A program made the translations under genes and the position numbers. Positions 52,484-61,147 of a DNA stretch of 64,000 nt are shown in pieces. Under the pieces are notes generated by a model. The model ran no database searches. It was given only the letters and a program-made list of their open reading frames with translations, and was not told the origin of the DNA. Source of the DNA: JAJFIE01 sp964344255 (GTDB lineage Bacteria; Pseudomonadota; Alphaproteobacteria; Rhodospirillales; Casp-alpha2); NCBI GenBank assembly GCA_964344255.1, contig CAYFMQ010000005.1, forward strand, positions 62,001 to 126,000, in the 5' to 3' direction. How positions within the stretch are numbered: the stretch's first letter is position 1; every line of letters begins with the position of its first letter.

Positions 52484-54817
52484 TCAGGCCTCTTTCTTTT
52501 CCTTCAGCGCTGCGAGGATCTTTTCGGGCGTGATGGGCAGGTCCCTGATCCTGACGCCGACGGCGTCGTAAATGGCGTTGGCGAGCGAGGCGCTGACCGT
52601 CGAGGTGACGATCTGCGACACCCCCTTGATGCCCAGCGGCCCGGCTGGGTCATAGGTTTGCACGAGGACGGTTTCGATCGGCGGCATGTCCGCCGCGGTC
52701 AGCAGCTTGTAATCGACCAGGTGATGATAGTAGGGCTTCCCTTCCTCGTCATAGCGGAGGCCGGGCTCCACCGTCGCCAGTCCCAATCCATGGTGGAGAT
52801 CGCCCTCAACCTGGCCCTCGGTCAGCGACGGATTAATGACCGTTCCGCAATCGACTGCCGCTACGATCTTGCCGATTTCGAATTCTCCGGTCTCCTCGTC
52901 CACCTCAACATCCAGTGCGACAGCGCATACCGGATAGGCGACGGCGCAGCCCGGCGGCTTGAAGTATCCGTTTTCGTCCGCCAGGTGCGTATCGGGATTG
53001 AAGACAGCCGTAGCGATCATGGCGTCGCCCTTGGCTTCATAAATGTGCTCGGCGACGTCAGCCAAAGGCAGCGATGCGGCAGGGTTGTCGGCCGAATAGA
53101 TGCGCTGGTTCCCGATGCGTAGTTTCTGTTCGGGAACGGAAAGAAGCTCGGATGCCGACTGCAGCAACTGATGTTTGAGTTTTTCCGCGGCCATTTCGAT
53201 GGCCTTTGCCGTGAACAGGCTCCCCCTGTTGGCGTACTGGCCCAAGTCATAGGCTGCTGCGTCCGAGTCGCCGGAATGCACCGTCACGCAGTCGTAAGGC
53301 ACGCCCATAATTTCCGCCGTGACCTGCGCCATGGCCGTATCGTACCCGACGCCGATTTCAACGCCTCCGGCGATGACATCGACGCTGCCATCGACGTTCA
53401 TCTTGACCGCCGCCGTCGAAACGTCCGAGTTGTTGTAATAGACGCCGCGCATGCCGCTTTCGCCGAACCCGGTGGCGACGCCAAAACCGGCGTCACCGGA
53501 TTTGGCGCCGTCCCGGCCAAGCTTATCCGCCGCTTGTTCGATGCACTCGGATAACCCGCAAGAGCCCAACAAGCTGCCGGCGACGGTGACGTCACCCTGG
53601 CGGTTGGCGTTGTTCAGGCGGAATTCGACCGGATCGAGGCCAAGTTTTTCAGCAATCATATCGATCTGGGATTCGAGCGCAAATCCGACCTGGGGGCCGC
53701 CATAGCCCCGGTAGGCGGAGCTGACGGCGGTGTTCGTCAGCACGCCGTAGCCATCATACTTGTAGTTTTCGATCCGGTAGTAACTGGATCCTTTCCAGCC
53801 CAGGGATTCCAATACGCCATCCGTCTGCGCGGTATAAGCGCCGCCGTCAATAATGGCCGTGACATGGCGCGTGGTGATCTTGCCGTCCTTGACGCCCGTC
53901 TTGATGGTGATGATCGAGGGATGGCGGACGACCGTTGCCGTGAACTCCTCCTGGCGCGAAAACAGCAGTTTTACGGGCCGGCCAGACTTCCTGGAAAGAT
54001 AGGATGTGATGACGTCGACGGGGAAAATATCCGTCCGGCTGCCGAAGGCGCCGCCGACGCCGACCCTGTTGACGCTGACCCTGTTGAGGGAAAGGCCTGT
54101 CGCTTCGGCCAGCCACTGCCTGACTTTGTGCGGCGACTGGGTCGAGGTCCAGACGGAAAGATGATCACCCTGTTCCCAGCTTGCGACGCATCCGTGTACT
54201 TCCATGCAGACATGGCATTGCCGCTGCGTTTCAAAGGTGTCTTCGAACACATGGTCGGCCTCGGCAAAACCCTTGTCCGTATCGCCGTACTCGACGTGGG
54301 CTTCCAACGCGATATTCGTTCCCTTATCCTCATGCAGGATGACGGCATCCGGCTTCATCGCCTCTTGAGGATCCAGGACAAATGGCAGGACTTCGTAGTC
54401 TACCTTGATGAGCTCAATGGCGCGTTCCGCCGTCTCTTCATCCAGGGCGGCCACGGCGCAGACTTCGTCACCGACATAACGCGCCCTGTCGTCACATAAA
54501 GCATACTGATCGGCAAATTCCGCCAAACCGATCTTATAGGGCTCGATGTCCCTGAAGGTGATGACTGCCTTCACCCCCGGCAGCTTCTCCGCGTCCGAGG
54601 TGTCGATGCGCCGGATGATTGCGTGGGGGTGCGGGCTTCTCAGGATCTTGCCCCACAGAGCATCGGGGATCTTGACGTCTTCCATGTAGAGCTCCCGGCC
54701 CGTTACCTTGTTCCAGGTATCGGTGCGCGGCATGCTCTTGCCGACGACTTTGTAGCCTTCCTCCTGGTCGCTTTCCACGGCGGATGCGAAGCGCTTTTCG
54801 TTTCCTGCGTCGTTCAT
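52484..54817 (-). CDS. molybdenum hydroxylase large subunit (xanthine dehydrogenase family)
   Basis: A 777-residue molybdopterin subunit. It has the N-terminal hammerhead domain (KVTGRELYMEDVKIPDALWGKILRSPHPHA), the molybdopterin segments VGGAFGSRTDIFP and YRGYGGPQ, and EGQVEGDLHHGLGLA. The position of the catalytic glutamate, normally G-V-G-E-P, reads GVSQI (Gln735, codon at 52613-52615), so the usual base is replaced. It overlaps the iron-sulfur gene by 4 bp. The substrate is unknown. Confidence 0.87.
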   Translation of the reverse strand: MNDAGNEKRFASAVESDQEEGYKVVGKSMPRTDTWNKVTGRELYMEDVKIPDALWGKILRSPHPHAIIRRIDTSDAEKLPGVKAVITFRDIEPYKIGLAEFADQYALCDDRARYVGDEVCAVAALDEETAERAIELIKVDYEVLPFVLDPQEAMKPDAVILHEDKGTNIALEAHVEYGDTDKGFAEADHVFEDTFETQRQCHVCMEVHGCVASWEQGDHLSVWTSTQSPHKVRQWLAEATGLSLNRVSVNRVGVGGAFGSRTDIFPVDVITSYLSRKSGRPVKLLFSRQEEFTATVVRHPSIITIKTGVKDGKITTRHVTAIIDGGAYTAQTDGVLESLGWKGSSYYRIENYKYDGYGVLTNTAVSSAYRGYGGPQVGFALESQIDMIAEKLGLDPVEFRLNNANRQGDVTVAGSLLGSCGLSECIEQAADKLGRDGAKSGDAGFGVATGFGESGMRGVYYNNSDVSTAAVKMNVDGSVDVIAGGVEIGVGYDTAMAQVTAEIMGVPYDCVTVHSGDSDAAAYDLGQYANRGSLFTAKAIEMAAEKLKHQLLQSASELLSVPEQKLRIGNQRIYSADNPAASLPLADVAEHIYEAKGDAMIATAVFNPDTHLADENGYFKPPGCAVAYPVCAVALDVEVDEETGEFEIGKIVAAVDCGTVINPSLTEGQVEGDLHHGLGLATVEPGLRYDEEGKPYYHHLVDYKLLTAADMPPIETVLVQTYDPAGPLGIKGVSQIVTSTVSASLANAIYDAVGVRIRDLPITPEKILAALKEKKEA

Positions 54818-55329
54818 GCGCCGTTTGCCTCCTGCATCTTTTTTGCGGCCTCAAGCGCGGCGTCGATGATCTTGGCGTACCCCGTACAGCGGCAGAGGTT
54901 GCCGCGCAGGTAATGGCGCACGTCTTCCTCGGTAGGGTCCGGGTTTTCTTCCAGCAGCGACTTGACCGTCATGATCATGCCCGGGGTGCAGAATCCGCAC
55001 TGCGCGGCGCTTTTTTCAACGAAACTCTGCTGCACGGGGTGCAGGTTCTCACCGTCGGCAAGCCCCTCGACTGTCGTCACGCTCCGGCCGTCGAGGTCGG
55101 CGGCAAGGCTCAGGCACGACAGCACCGGTGCGCCGTCGAGTTGGACGGTACAGGCGCAACAGTCGCCGGTGCCACAGCCGTACTTCGTTCCCGTCAGGCC
55201 GAACTGGTTGCGGAGCACCGAGAGCAGGGTGTCGTTGGGCGATACCAGGACTTGCCGTGTGTCGCCGTTCACGGTGATCGCTACAGACTTTCGGATATTT
55301 TGTTTCGTCTCGCCGGGAATGTGGTTCAT
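54814..55329 (-). CDS. molybdenum hydroxylase 2Fe-2S subunit
   Basis: A 171-residue protein with the two clusters: plant-type CGTGDCCACTVQLDG (with the upstream YGCG) and the C-terminal CGFCTPGMIMT...CRCTGYAKI set. It passes electrons from the molybdenum site to the FAD subunit. ATGA-type overlaps join it to both neighbours, so the three genes are one operon. Confidence 0.95.
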   Translation of the reverse strand: MNHIPGETKQNIRKSVAITVNGDTRQVLVSPNDTLLSVLRNQFGLTGTKYGCGTGDCCACTVQLDGAPVLSCLSLAADLDGRSVTTVEGLADGENLHPVQQSFVEKSAAQCGFCTPGMIMTVKSLLEENPDPTEEDVRHYLRGNLCRCTGYAKIIDAALEAAKKMQEANGA

Positions 55330-56207
55330 TCGGCATTCCCCCTTGCCAGGGCGTTGGTGATGGCGCGCTTGACGGCGACGCTGGTTAAATCCATCCGGTA
55401 TGCGGCCGTGGACCGCAGATCGGTAATCGGGCTGATCGCTTCGAGAGCAATCCTGGCGGCCTCATCAATGGTGTCATTGCTGACGTCACGGCCTTCGAGA
55501 AACGCTTCCACCGCAAATGCCCGCAAGGGAACCGGCGCCACGGCGCCAAGCGACAGTCTCACGTCCCTGAACTTTCCGTCATCCATAGACAACAATGCGG
55601 CGACGGAGACTTTCGCCAGATCCTCCGCCGTGCGGCTGAACCTGACAAAGCTCGAACCGTAGCCCTCGGGCAGGGCGGGGGCTTTGGCGCGGACGACGAT
55701 TTCGCCGGGTTTGATGTCGCACGCGCCGGGGCCTGAGTAGAAATCGGTCAGCTTGACCGTCCTGTTCCCATCGGCAGAGGCCAGGTCCAGTTCGGTGTTC
55801 ATCGCCATCAGGGGCGGCAGCAGGTCGCCGGCCGGCGAGGCGTTGCAGATGTTGCCGCCAAGCGTCGCCATATTCACGACCTGGACGCTGGCGAACTGGG
55901 AAGCTGCGTCTTTCAGCAGGGGGTAGCGGTTACTGATGTCGCCGGATTTCTCAAGGCTGCGGACAGTCGTGAGGGGGCCCAGTTCGAGACCGTCCTTGTC
56001 GCTGTAGCGGATAAAATTAAGTTCGGAGAGCCGGTCGATGGAGATAACGGTGTCAGCCGTCATGCGGCCGGATTTCATGTCCACCAGGACATCGGTGCCG
56101 CCTGCGAGGATGCGGGCCTTGTCACCATGCTCCCCGGCGAGCGCCAGCGTTTCTTGCAATGTCTCCGGGCTGAAAAACGTAAAGCCCGGCAGAACCCTCG
56201 TGGACAT
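55326..56207 (-). CDS. molybdenum hydroxylase FAD-binding subunit
   Basis: A 293-residue FAD protein of the CoxM/XdhB type: ARILAGGTDVLVDMK (pyrophosphate loop), LGGNICNASPAGDLLPPL and the C-terminal CO dehydrogenase flavoprotein region. The ATG at 56207 has GGGAGA upstream; longer in-frame starts are not supported. It is the first gene of the operon (FAD, 2Fe-2S, Mo). Confidence 0.92.
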   Translation of the reverse strand: MSTRVLPGFTFFSPETLQETLALAGEHGDKARILAGGTDVLVDMKSGRMTADTVISIDRLSELNFIRYSDKDGLELGPLTTVRSLEKSGDISNRYPLLKDAASQFASVQVVNMATLGGNICNASPAGDLLPPLMAMNTELDLASADGNRTVKLTDFYSGPGACDIKPGEIVVRAKAPALPEGYGSSFVRFSRTAEDLAKVSVAALLSMDDGKFRDVRLSLGAVAPVPLRAFAVEAFLEGRDVSNDTIDEAARIALEAISPITDLRSTAAYRMDLTSVAVKRAITNALARGNAE

Positions 56208-56400
56208 GGTTGTCTCCCAGGTAATCCATATAGCCGTCTTGGCCGATGATACTTGAAATCCGGGCTTTGCAATACCCCCTTGAGCGGTGGAGAAATCGGG
56301 AAGAGTACCGTTTGGCCCTGCTTGCTGATGTCCGGTCTCCTCATGAGGGGTTGAATATGATATTATGTATCGCACGGACCCTCGAAGAGGAGTGATATCC

Positions 56401-56757
56401 GTGATCTTACGCACTATTGCCAGGTCGACCGCCGCTTTTGCCTTCTTGCTTGGCATGATGCTGATCACGTCCGTTTCCGCCGCCGCCGAATCAGCATGCA
56501 CATGCCGCTATGATGGGCGCTCGCTTGTGGAAGGGACTTGCATCTGCATCATTACGTCGAGCGGTCCGAGGACCGCCTGCTGCAACAAGGTGCTCAACAA
56601 CACGGCCTGGGTCTTTACCCGCAATGACTGCGCCATTGCGTCGGTCCCGGAACGCTCGGTGCCGCAGACCCGGGTGAATGGCGATACCGCCCAGTCCCGG
56701 CCGTCCCATACGCCTCTCCAGACGAGCATGAACGCTGACCCGGTCCCGGGATATTGA
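56401..56757 (+). CDS. small secreted cysteine-rich protein
   Basis: A 118-residue precursor starting at GTG 56401 (AAGAGGAG eight bases upstream). Signal peptide (STAAFAFLLGMMLITSVSAAA), then ACTCRYDGRSLVEGTCICI, TACCNKVLNNTAWVF and a last Cys, seven or more cysteines in about 50 residues, and a Pro/Ser-rich tail. Proteins with the YDGRS...CCxKVLNN pattern occur in other alphaproteobacteria, without known function. It is divergent from the molybdenum hydroxylase operon. Confidence 0.7.
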   Translation: MILRTIARSTAAFAFLLGMMLITSVSAAAESACTCRYDGRSLVEGTCICIITSSGPRTACCNKVLNNTAWVFTRNDCAIASVPERSVPQTRVNGDTAQSRPSHTPLQTSMNADPVPGY

Positions 56758-56803
56758 GCTCCGCCTGAAAGGTAGAGTTTTCCGGATATGCGTGACGTAT
56801 CCC

Positions 56804-57733
56804 TCACAACAATGTCATGCCGGGCGCCGATTGAGCTGTTACCCGGCTCCGGCAATGCTCCTCGAAGGCGCTGAGGATGCGGGATTTTCGCTCCGAGCGC
56901 ATGGTCACGAGGCCGAGCTTCATGGGCCGATGGTCGCCCTTGATGGGCACATAGCTCAACGGCTTACCGTCGGGCGCGTGGATGTTCATGCTCGGCACGT
57001 TCAGCAGCCCGTAACCGAAACCGTTCGCCACCATGGACCGCACCATGGGAAGGTGCTGTGTCCGCTCGGCGATGGTTGGCCGCAGGTCGGCGGTCTCGAA
57101 CAGCGAGAGGAAATATTCGCGGCTGAGCGGCAGGTCGAGCAGGATCAGCGGCTCGCCCGCCAGGTCTTCGAGCGCTACCGACTTCCGCCCGGCATAGGGG
57201 TGTCCGGGGTGAAACAGGGCGTGCGGCGGCAGGTCCAGAAGCGGCTCGAACGCGATGTCCTGCGGCACGTCGAGGTCGTAGGTGATGCCGACGTCGATTT
57301 CCGCGCGCCGCAGCATCCGGATCAGATCCGCCTGGTGGGCTTCCTCCTGGCGGAACTCGACCTCGGGATTGGTGGTTTCAAAGTCATGGCGCAGTTCGGG
57401 AAGCACGAAGGAGGCGAGCGTGACCAGGCAGCCGACGGTGATGGGGCCGCGAACCTGTTCCGAAATGTCGTTGGCGACGTCATGCAGCGCCCGGGCGTTC
57501 TCCAGCAAATCCTTGGCCGCCGCGTAGAACCGCCGCCCGCCCGGGGTCAGGGAAAGTCCCTGGGCGTGCTGACGCACGAACAGCTCGATACCGAACGCGT
57601 CTTCAAGCTGGGAAATCGCCGCCGAGATCGACGGAGACGAGACGTTCGTTTGCTCGGCGGCGGCGGCAATGCTGCCCGCATCGCCGACCGCGACGAAGTA
57701 TTCCAACTGGCGGAGGGTGAACCTGAGCGCCAT
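56804..57733 (-). CDS. LysR-family regulator
   Basis: A 309-residue regulator: helix-turn-helix at 5-63 (LRQLEYFVAVGDAGSIAAAAEQTNVSSPSISAAISQLE region) and a substrate-binding domain from about 90. It starts 9 bp after the monooxygenase stop on the same strand, so the two are one operon. The 11-bp inverted repeat before the monooxygenase is its likely operator. Confidence 0.92.
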   Translation of the reverse strand: MALRFTLRQLEYFVAVGDAGSIAAAAEQTNVSSPSISAAISQLEDAFGIELFVRQHAQGLSLTPGGRRFYAAAKDLLENARALHDVANDISEQVRGPITVGCLVTLASFVLPELRHDFETTNPEVEFRQEEAHQADLIRMLRRAEIDVGITYDLDVPQDIAFEPLLDLPPHALFHPGHPYAGRKSVALEDLAGEPLILLDLPLSREYFLSLFETADLRPTIAERTQHLPMVRSMVANGFGYGLLNVPSMNIHAPDGKPLSYVPIKGDHRPMKLGLVTMRSERKSRILSAFEEHCRSRVTAQSAPGMTLL

Positions 57734-57741
57734 CGGCCCCG

Positions 57742-59037
57742 TTAACTGCCGGTATCTTTCAACGGCATGTCTCCGGCGCTACCCTCTTCCGGGGACCGGT
57801 AGGCCCTATAGCCATGCTGGATGGAAATCTGGTCCGCCAGGTACTTGGCGTCGTGCCACACGCCCCAGATGAAGGAGGACCCCCGCCTGGACAGCCAGGG
57901 TAGCCCCAAGAAATAGACGCCGGGCTCGGACGAGACGCCGCGCTGGTGCTTCGGCTTGCCGTCTGCGTCGAAGGCGGCGACCTTCAGCCAGCTGAAATCG
58001 AGCGCGAAACCGGTCGCCCAGATAATCGAGGTGACGCCGGCTTCCGCCAGGTCCAGCTCAGATAAGGGATTGCTGACGCAGTCGGGATCGGGTTCCGGGT
58101 TGCGGGCCTCGGGCTCTTCCGGCAGGTCAAGGCCGTTGCGGGCGATAAAGGCGTCGGCCTCGTCCAGCACGGACAAATAATTGGCGTTGCCCTGGGTGAT
58201 GTTGTCCGCAAGGTCGGCGGCGAAGCTCACCACGCCGTCCTTGTATGTCTCCGTGCGGCCGACGAGGGTCATGCCCTCCGCCGCCAGACGTCGGAAGTCG
58301 ATCGTATGACCGCCATAGGCGCCGCTCACCGCAATGGTGACGTGCTCGGTACCCGGACTGGGGGTCTGGGCGTCCCACAGGCCGAGGACGCCGAGCCACC
58401 AGACGAAGTCCCGTCCCCGGTAGCGGCGCGGCGGACGGTCGTGCGGCCCGACCGAGAGGTAGACCTGTTTGCCGGCGCGCATCAGTTCATCGGCGATCTG
58501 TACACCGGACGATCCGCCGCCGACTACCAGGACCGCGCCGTCGGGCAACTGTTCGGGGTTGCGGTAGGCATTGGAATGGATCTGCATGACGCCTGACTCT
58601 TCCGGCACGATGGCCGGAATGATGGGTTTCTGGAACGGACCGGTCGCCGCAACCACGTTGTTGGCCTCGATGACGCCATCCGACGTTTCGACGCGGAAGC
58701 CGGGCTGACCGTCATTCCTGGTCACTTCCCTGACCTCGACGCCGCAGCGGATGGGCGCCTTGATCTTGTCGGCGTAGGCGACGAAATAGTCCGCGATGTC
58801 CTCTTTCGGCACGAACTCGTCGTCGCCGAAAGCGTCAAACGCCATGCCCGGAAAGCGGTCATGCCAGGCCGGTCCGTTGGCGACCAGGGAATCCCACCGT
58901 TCCGAACGCCAGCGTTCGGCGATGCGGTTGCGCTCCAGGACGAGGTGTTCCACGCCGCAGTTGCTCAGGTGCTCGCTCATGGCCAGACCGGCCTGGCCGC
59001 CGCCAACAACGAGAGTGTCTACTTTTTCAATCGACAT
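57742..59037 (-). CDS. flavin-containing monooxygenase
   Basis: A 431-residue oxidoreductase with FAD motif VVGGGQAGLAMSEHL, a second Rossmann motif VVGGGSSGVQIAD for NADPH, and IIWATGFALDFSWL. It resembles YUC/FMO-type enzymes that oxidise soft heteroatoms or amines. ATG 59037 has AAGGA eight bases upstream. The linked LysR gene and inverted repeat suggest substrate-induced expression. Confidence 0.88.
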   Translation of the reverse strand: MSIEKVDTLVVGGGQAGLAMSEHLSNCGVEHLVLERNRIAERWRSERWDSLVANGPAWHDRFPGMAFDAFGDDEFVPKEDIADYFVAYADKIKAPIRCGVEVREVTRNDGQPGFRVETSDGVIEANNVVAATGPFQKPIIPAIVPEESGVMQIHSNAYRNPEQLPDGAVLVVGGGSSGVQIADELMRAGKQVYLSVGPHDRPPRRYRGRDFVWWLGVLGLWDAQTPSPGTEHVTIAVSGAYGGHTIDFRRLAAEGMTLVGRTETYKDGVVSFAADLADNITQGNANYLSVLDEADAFIARNGLDLPEEPEARNPEPDPDCVSNPLSELDLAEAGVTSIIWATGFALDFSWLKVAAFDADGKPKHQRGVSSEPGVYFLGLPWLSRRGSSFIWGVWHDAKYLADQISIQHGYRAYRSPEEGSAGDMPLKDTGS

Positions 59038-59131
59038 TTCCGGATCCTTTTCCTGCAAGTAACAGTGTTTCCAAATGATGTGGCGCAAGACTAGGGGATG
59101 CGAGTAATTAGTTAAAATAAAATATAATAAA

Positions 59132-59160
59132 GCATTGATTAGGGTATTTCTAATCAATGC
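59132..59160. promoter_or_regulatory. perfect 11-bp inverted repeat upstream of the monooxygenase
   Basis: GCATTGATTAG (59132-59142) and CTAATCAATGC (59150-59160) are exact reverse complements around a 7-bp spacer, 95 bp upstream of the monooxygenase ATG. It contains ATTAG...CTAAT, a LysR-type T-N11-A-like dyad. The co-transcribed LysR protein is the obvious candidate. Confidence 0.6.
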
Positions 59161-59317
59161 GATGAGTCAAGCTGTGGGAATTCAGGAAACTCACAGCACA
59201 TCAAGCGATGAGCAAACGCCTACGGCGGCATGCGCATGATACCTGGTTCCTGAATGTGCAACAGAAACAGTTAGCGGCTGGGAAAACGCTGCCGCGGCGC
59301 CGTCCCCGGTGCGTACA

Positions 59318-59509
59318 TCAATTCGAGCGCAGGATTTGTGAACGGGTGTATTCGAACAGGCCGATGTCTTCCAGGAAGAACGCGTTCAGGTTTTTCAGTT
59401 CCGACAGGTGCTGTTTTCTCTCGGCCCGGTCCTTGACCGCATCATGCAGTGCTTTGACAGGGTTCCTCAGGCGCAAACCGGCAATTGAGAAGCTATTTAT
59501 CTGTCCCAT
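59318..59509 (-). CDS. DUF1127-family small protein
   Basis: A 63-residue basic protein with the DUF1127 pattern ERKQHLSELKNLNAFFLEDIGL. Related small proteins (YjiS-like) bind RNA or help phosphate and carbon regulation in Agrobacterium and Rhodobacter. AGGGGA precedes ATG 59509. An inverted repeat (GTAAACG/CGTTTAC) lies upstream. Confidence 0.8.
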   Translation of the reverse strand: MGQINSFSIAGLRLRNPVKALHDAVKDRAERKQHLSELKNLNAFFLEDIGLFEYTRSQILRSN

Positions 59510-59530
59510 TTCAGTTCCCCTTTCAACTAA

Positions 59531-59558
59531 GTAAACGTAACTTGATATATTCGTTTAC
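59531..59558. promoter_or_regulatory. inverted repeat between DUF1127 gene and LysR
   Basis: GTAAACG (59531-59537) and CGTTTAC (59552-59558) are reverse complements separated by 14 bp in the 139-bp divergent region. Possible operator of the adjacent LysR protein. Confidence 0.4.
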
Positions 59559-59648
59559 CTCATGATCTCTCCCCATAAAATAAGTCGAATATCGGGAATA
59601 CGTTAGTCATTTGATCTAAACAAAGAAGTTAGATAAACTTACTTCATA

Positions 59649-60569
59649 ATGCAGAGCTGGCTACCCTCTTTGAATGCGTTACGGGCCTTTGAGGCGGTGT
59701 CGCGTCATCTGAGCTACCTGAAAGCGGCGGAAGAGCTTCACGTGACACCCGCGGCGATCAAGCAACTCGTCAAGAAGCTTGAAGACGCACTGAATACATC
59801 GCTTGTGAAGCGCGAAGGCAGGGGTATCGCCCTGACCGAAACCGGGTTGATGGCTTTGTCGGACCTCAATAACGGATTCAGGCTTCTTTCCAACGCCGTT
59901 GAGACTATGCGCGATCCCCAGGGGCGTCATACGTTGACGATAACGGCGGAGCCATCGTTCGCCATTGCCTGGCTGATCAAAAGGATCAATTCGTTCAAGC
60001 GCAGAAACCCCGAAATCGATGTCCTGATCGATTCATCCATGCGGATCATGGATCTGGACCGGGAAAAGGTTGATATTGCGATCCGATACGGCGTGGCGCC
60101 GGCAAAGGATCAGGTCCATCACCGGCTGTTTGACGATGAAATCCTTGCTGTTTGCAGCCCGGCTCTGGCAAGCGGCCCGCCGGCAATTGAGACATTAAAC
60201 GATTTGGAGAATGTTTCGTTCATCCACATGGACATCGGCTACATGGAGCAGACATCACCGGCCACGCAGCGTATGTTCGACTGGCAAGGCTGGCTGGAGA
60301 CAATCGGGGTCGGTCATATCAAACCCAGCGGCGGATTGCGCTTTAATGACTATAATCTGGCAATCCAGGCGGCCATCGCCGGTCAGGGCATGGTGCTTGG
60401 GAGCTGGCCCATCGTGAAGGACGCCATTGAAGCGGGCCTCCTGGTTTCTCCGTTCAAAGAGAGAGCAACGTTCGATGTCGGATATGATGTCGTGACGACA
60501 AGGGAGGCCGCGAAAAATCCGGAAATTTCGGCTTTCGTCGATTGGATCCTCAATGAAATCAAGAGCTGA
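59649..60569 (+). CDS. LysR-family regulator, GcvA-like
   Basis: A 306-residue regulator. The helix-turn-helix LNALRAFEAVSRHLSYLKAAEELHVTPAAIKQLVKKLE (positions about 6-44) and DREKVDIAIRYG in the effector domain are the GcvA-group pattern. It is divergent from the DUF1127 gene; other targets are unknown. Confidence 0.9.
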   Translation: MQSWLPSLNALRAFEAVSRHLSYLKAAEELHVTPAAIKQLVKKLEDALNTSLVKREGRGIALTETGLMALSDLNNGFRLLSNAVETMRDPQGRHTLTITAEPSFAIAWLIKRINSFKRRNPEIDVLIDSSMRIMDLDREKVDIAIRYGVAPAKDQVHHRLFDDEILAVCSPALASGPPAIETLNDLENVSFIHMDIGYMEQTSPATQRMFDWQGWLETIGVGHIKPSGGLRFNDYNLAIQAAIAGQGMVLGSWPIVKDAIEAGLLVSPFKERATFDVGYDVVTTREAAKNPEISAFVDWILNEIKS

Positions 60570-60698
60570 AAATCGCCCGGAAAAATACAGGGAAATAACA
60601 GGGAAAATACCTGTGTTGGCTCATTTGCTGAAATTCTTGCGTCGCCATAGACATGTCCGGGGGAGAGCGGAAATGAGCGGCTGTCAATGCGATTTAGC

Positions 60699-60727
60699 TT
60701 GACAAAATAGGTAAAATATCCTATAAT
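60699..60727 (+). promoter_or_regulatory. consensus sigma70 promoter for the giant adhesin
   Basis: TTGACA (60699-60704), exactly 17 bp, then TATAAT (60722-60727): both hexamers match the housekeeping consensus perfectly. The predicted transcript starts near 60735 and has a leader of about 410 nt before the adhesin ATG at 61148. Confidence 0.8.
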
Positions 60728-60761
60728 TCAGGTTTATTATCCTTCATTGTAGGGGGTAAGT

Positions 60762-61100
60762 ATGCTTGCTTCAATGCGCCTCTGTTTCTGTACCTTTGCG
60801 TATGACACCGGTGTCCGTTTACCCCCGTTGAAGCCTGTTCGCGTGGCTGGTTTTTGGGCCGGGTGGGTAGGGGGTGGGATTCGACATGAGTCTACAAATG
60901 TCTACAAAAGTCTACAAAATGATAAATATCAAATACTTACAGAACCGTTTCTGCGGGTTTCAGAGGCATCAATCCGGGATTTTTGGAAATGGATGTCTAC
61001 AAAAGTCTACATTTTTCCGGCGCCGGGATTTGGATATTTTCGGGCGATCCCCACCCTGCCGGGTGGGTTGACTCAGGTCATGGCTCCGGAAAACGGCTGA
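60762..61100 (+). CDS. uncertain 112-residue reading frame in the adhesin leader
   Basis: An ATG at 60762 has AGGGGG five bases upstream and opens a 112-codon frame right after the strong promoter. The product (MLASMRLCFCTFAYDTGVRL...) resembles nothing I know and part of it is translated from short direct repeats and a G-rich tract, so it could be a leader peptide or chance. Confidence 0.25.
   Translation: MLASMRLCFCTFAYDTGVRLPPLKPVRVAGFWAGWVGGGIRHESTNVYKSLQNDKYQILTEPFLRVSEASIRDFWKWMSTKVYIFPAPGFGYFRAIPTLPGGLTQVMAPENG
60856..60878 (+). other. G-quadruplex-type motif in the adhesin leader
   Basis: Five G-runs of three or more (60856-58, 60861-63, 60865-67, 60870-74, 60876-78) are separated by 1-2 bases on the coding strand, which meets the usual G3N1-7 quadruplex pattern. 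It would form in the mRNA leader. Confidence 0.6.
60891..61015 (+). repeat. phased TCTACAAA decamer repeats
   Basis: Three back-to-back 10-bp units (TCTACAAATG, TCTACAAAAG, TCTACAAAAT at 60891-60920) and two more (60996-61015) share the TCTACA word. A 10-bp period puts copies on one face of the helix. They lie in the leader of the adhesin gene. Confidence 0.7.
61050..61067 (+). promoter_or_regulatory. GC hairpin in the adhesin leader
   Basis: CCCACCC-TGCC-GGGTGGG (7-bp stem, 4-nt loop) ends 80 nt before the adhesin start. The CCACCC arm can alternatively pair with the GGGTGGG run at 60861-60867, so two exclusive folds are possible. Confidence 0.55.
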
Positions 61101-61147
61101 TCGTATAATTACAGAAAGTAAGTAAACTTTAACCAGGAGTGTGGGTT

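Noticed and set aside
59208..59534. 108-codon plus-strand frame
   Set aside because: Antisense to the DUF1127 gene, which has a family motif and ribosome-binding site.
60762..61100. A solid protein-coding gene in the adhesin leader
   Set aside because: It has a ribosome-binding site but the product has no recognisable domain and includes repeat-derived sequence, so it is listed only as uncertain.
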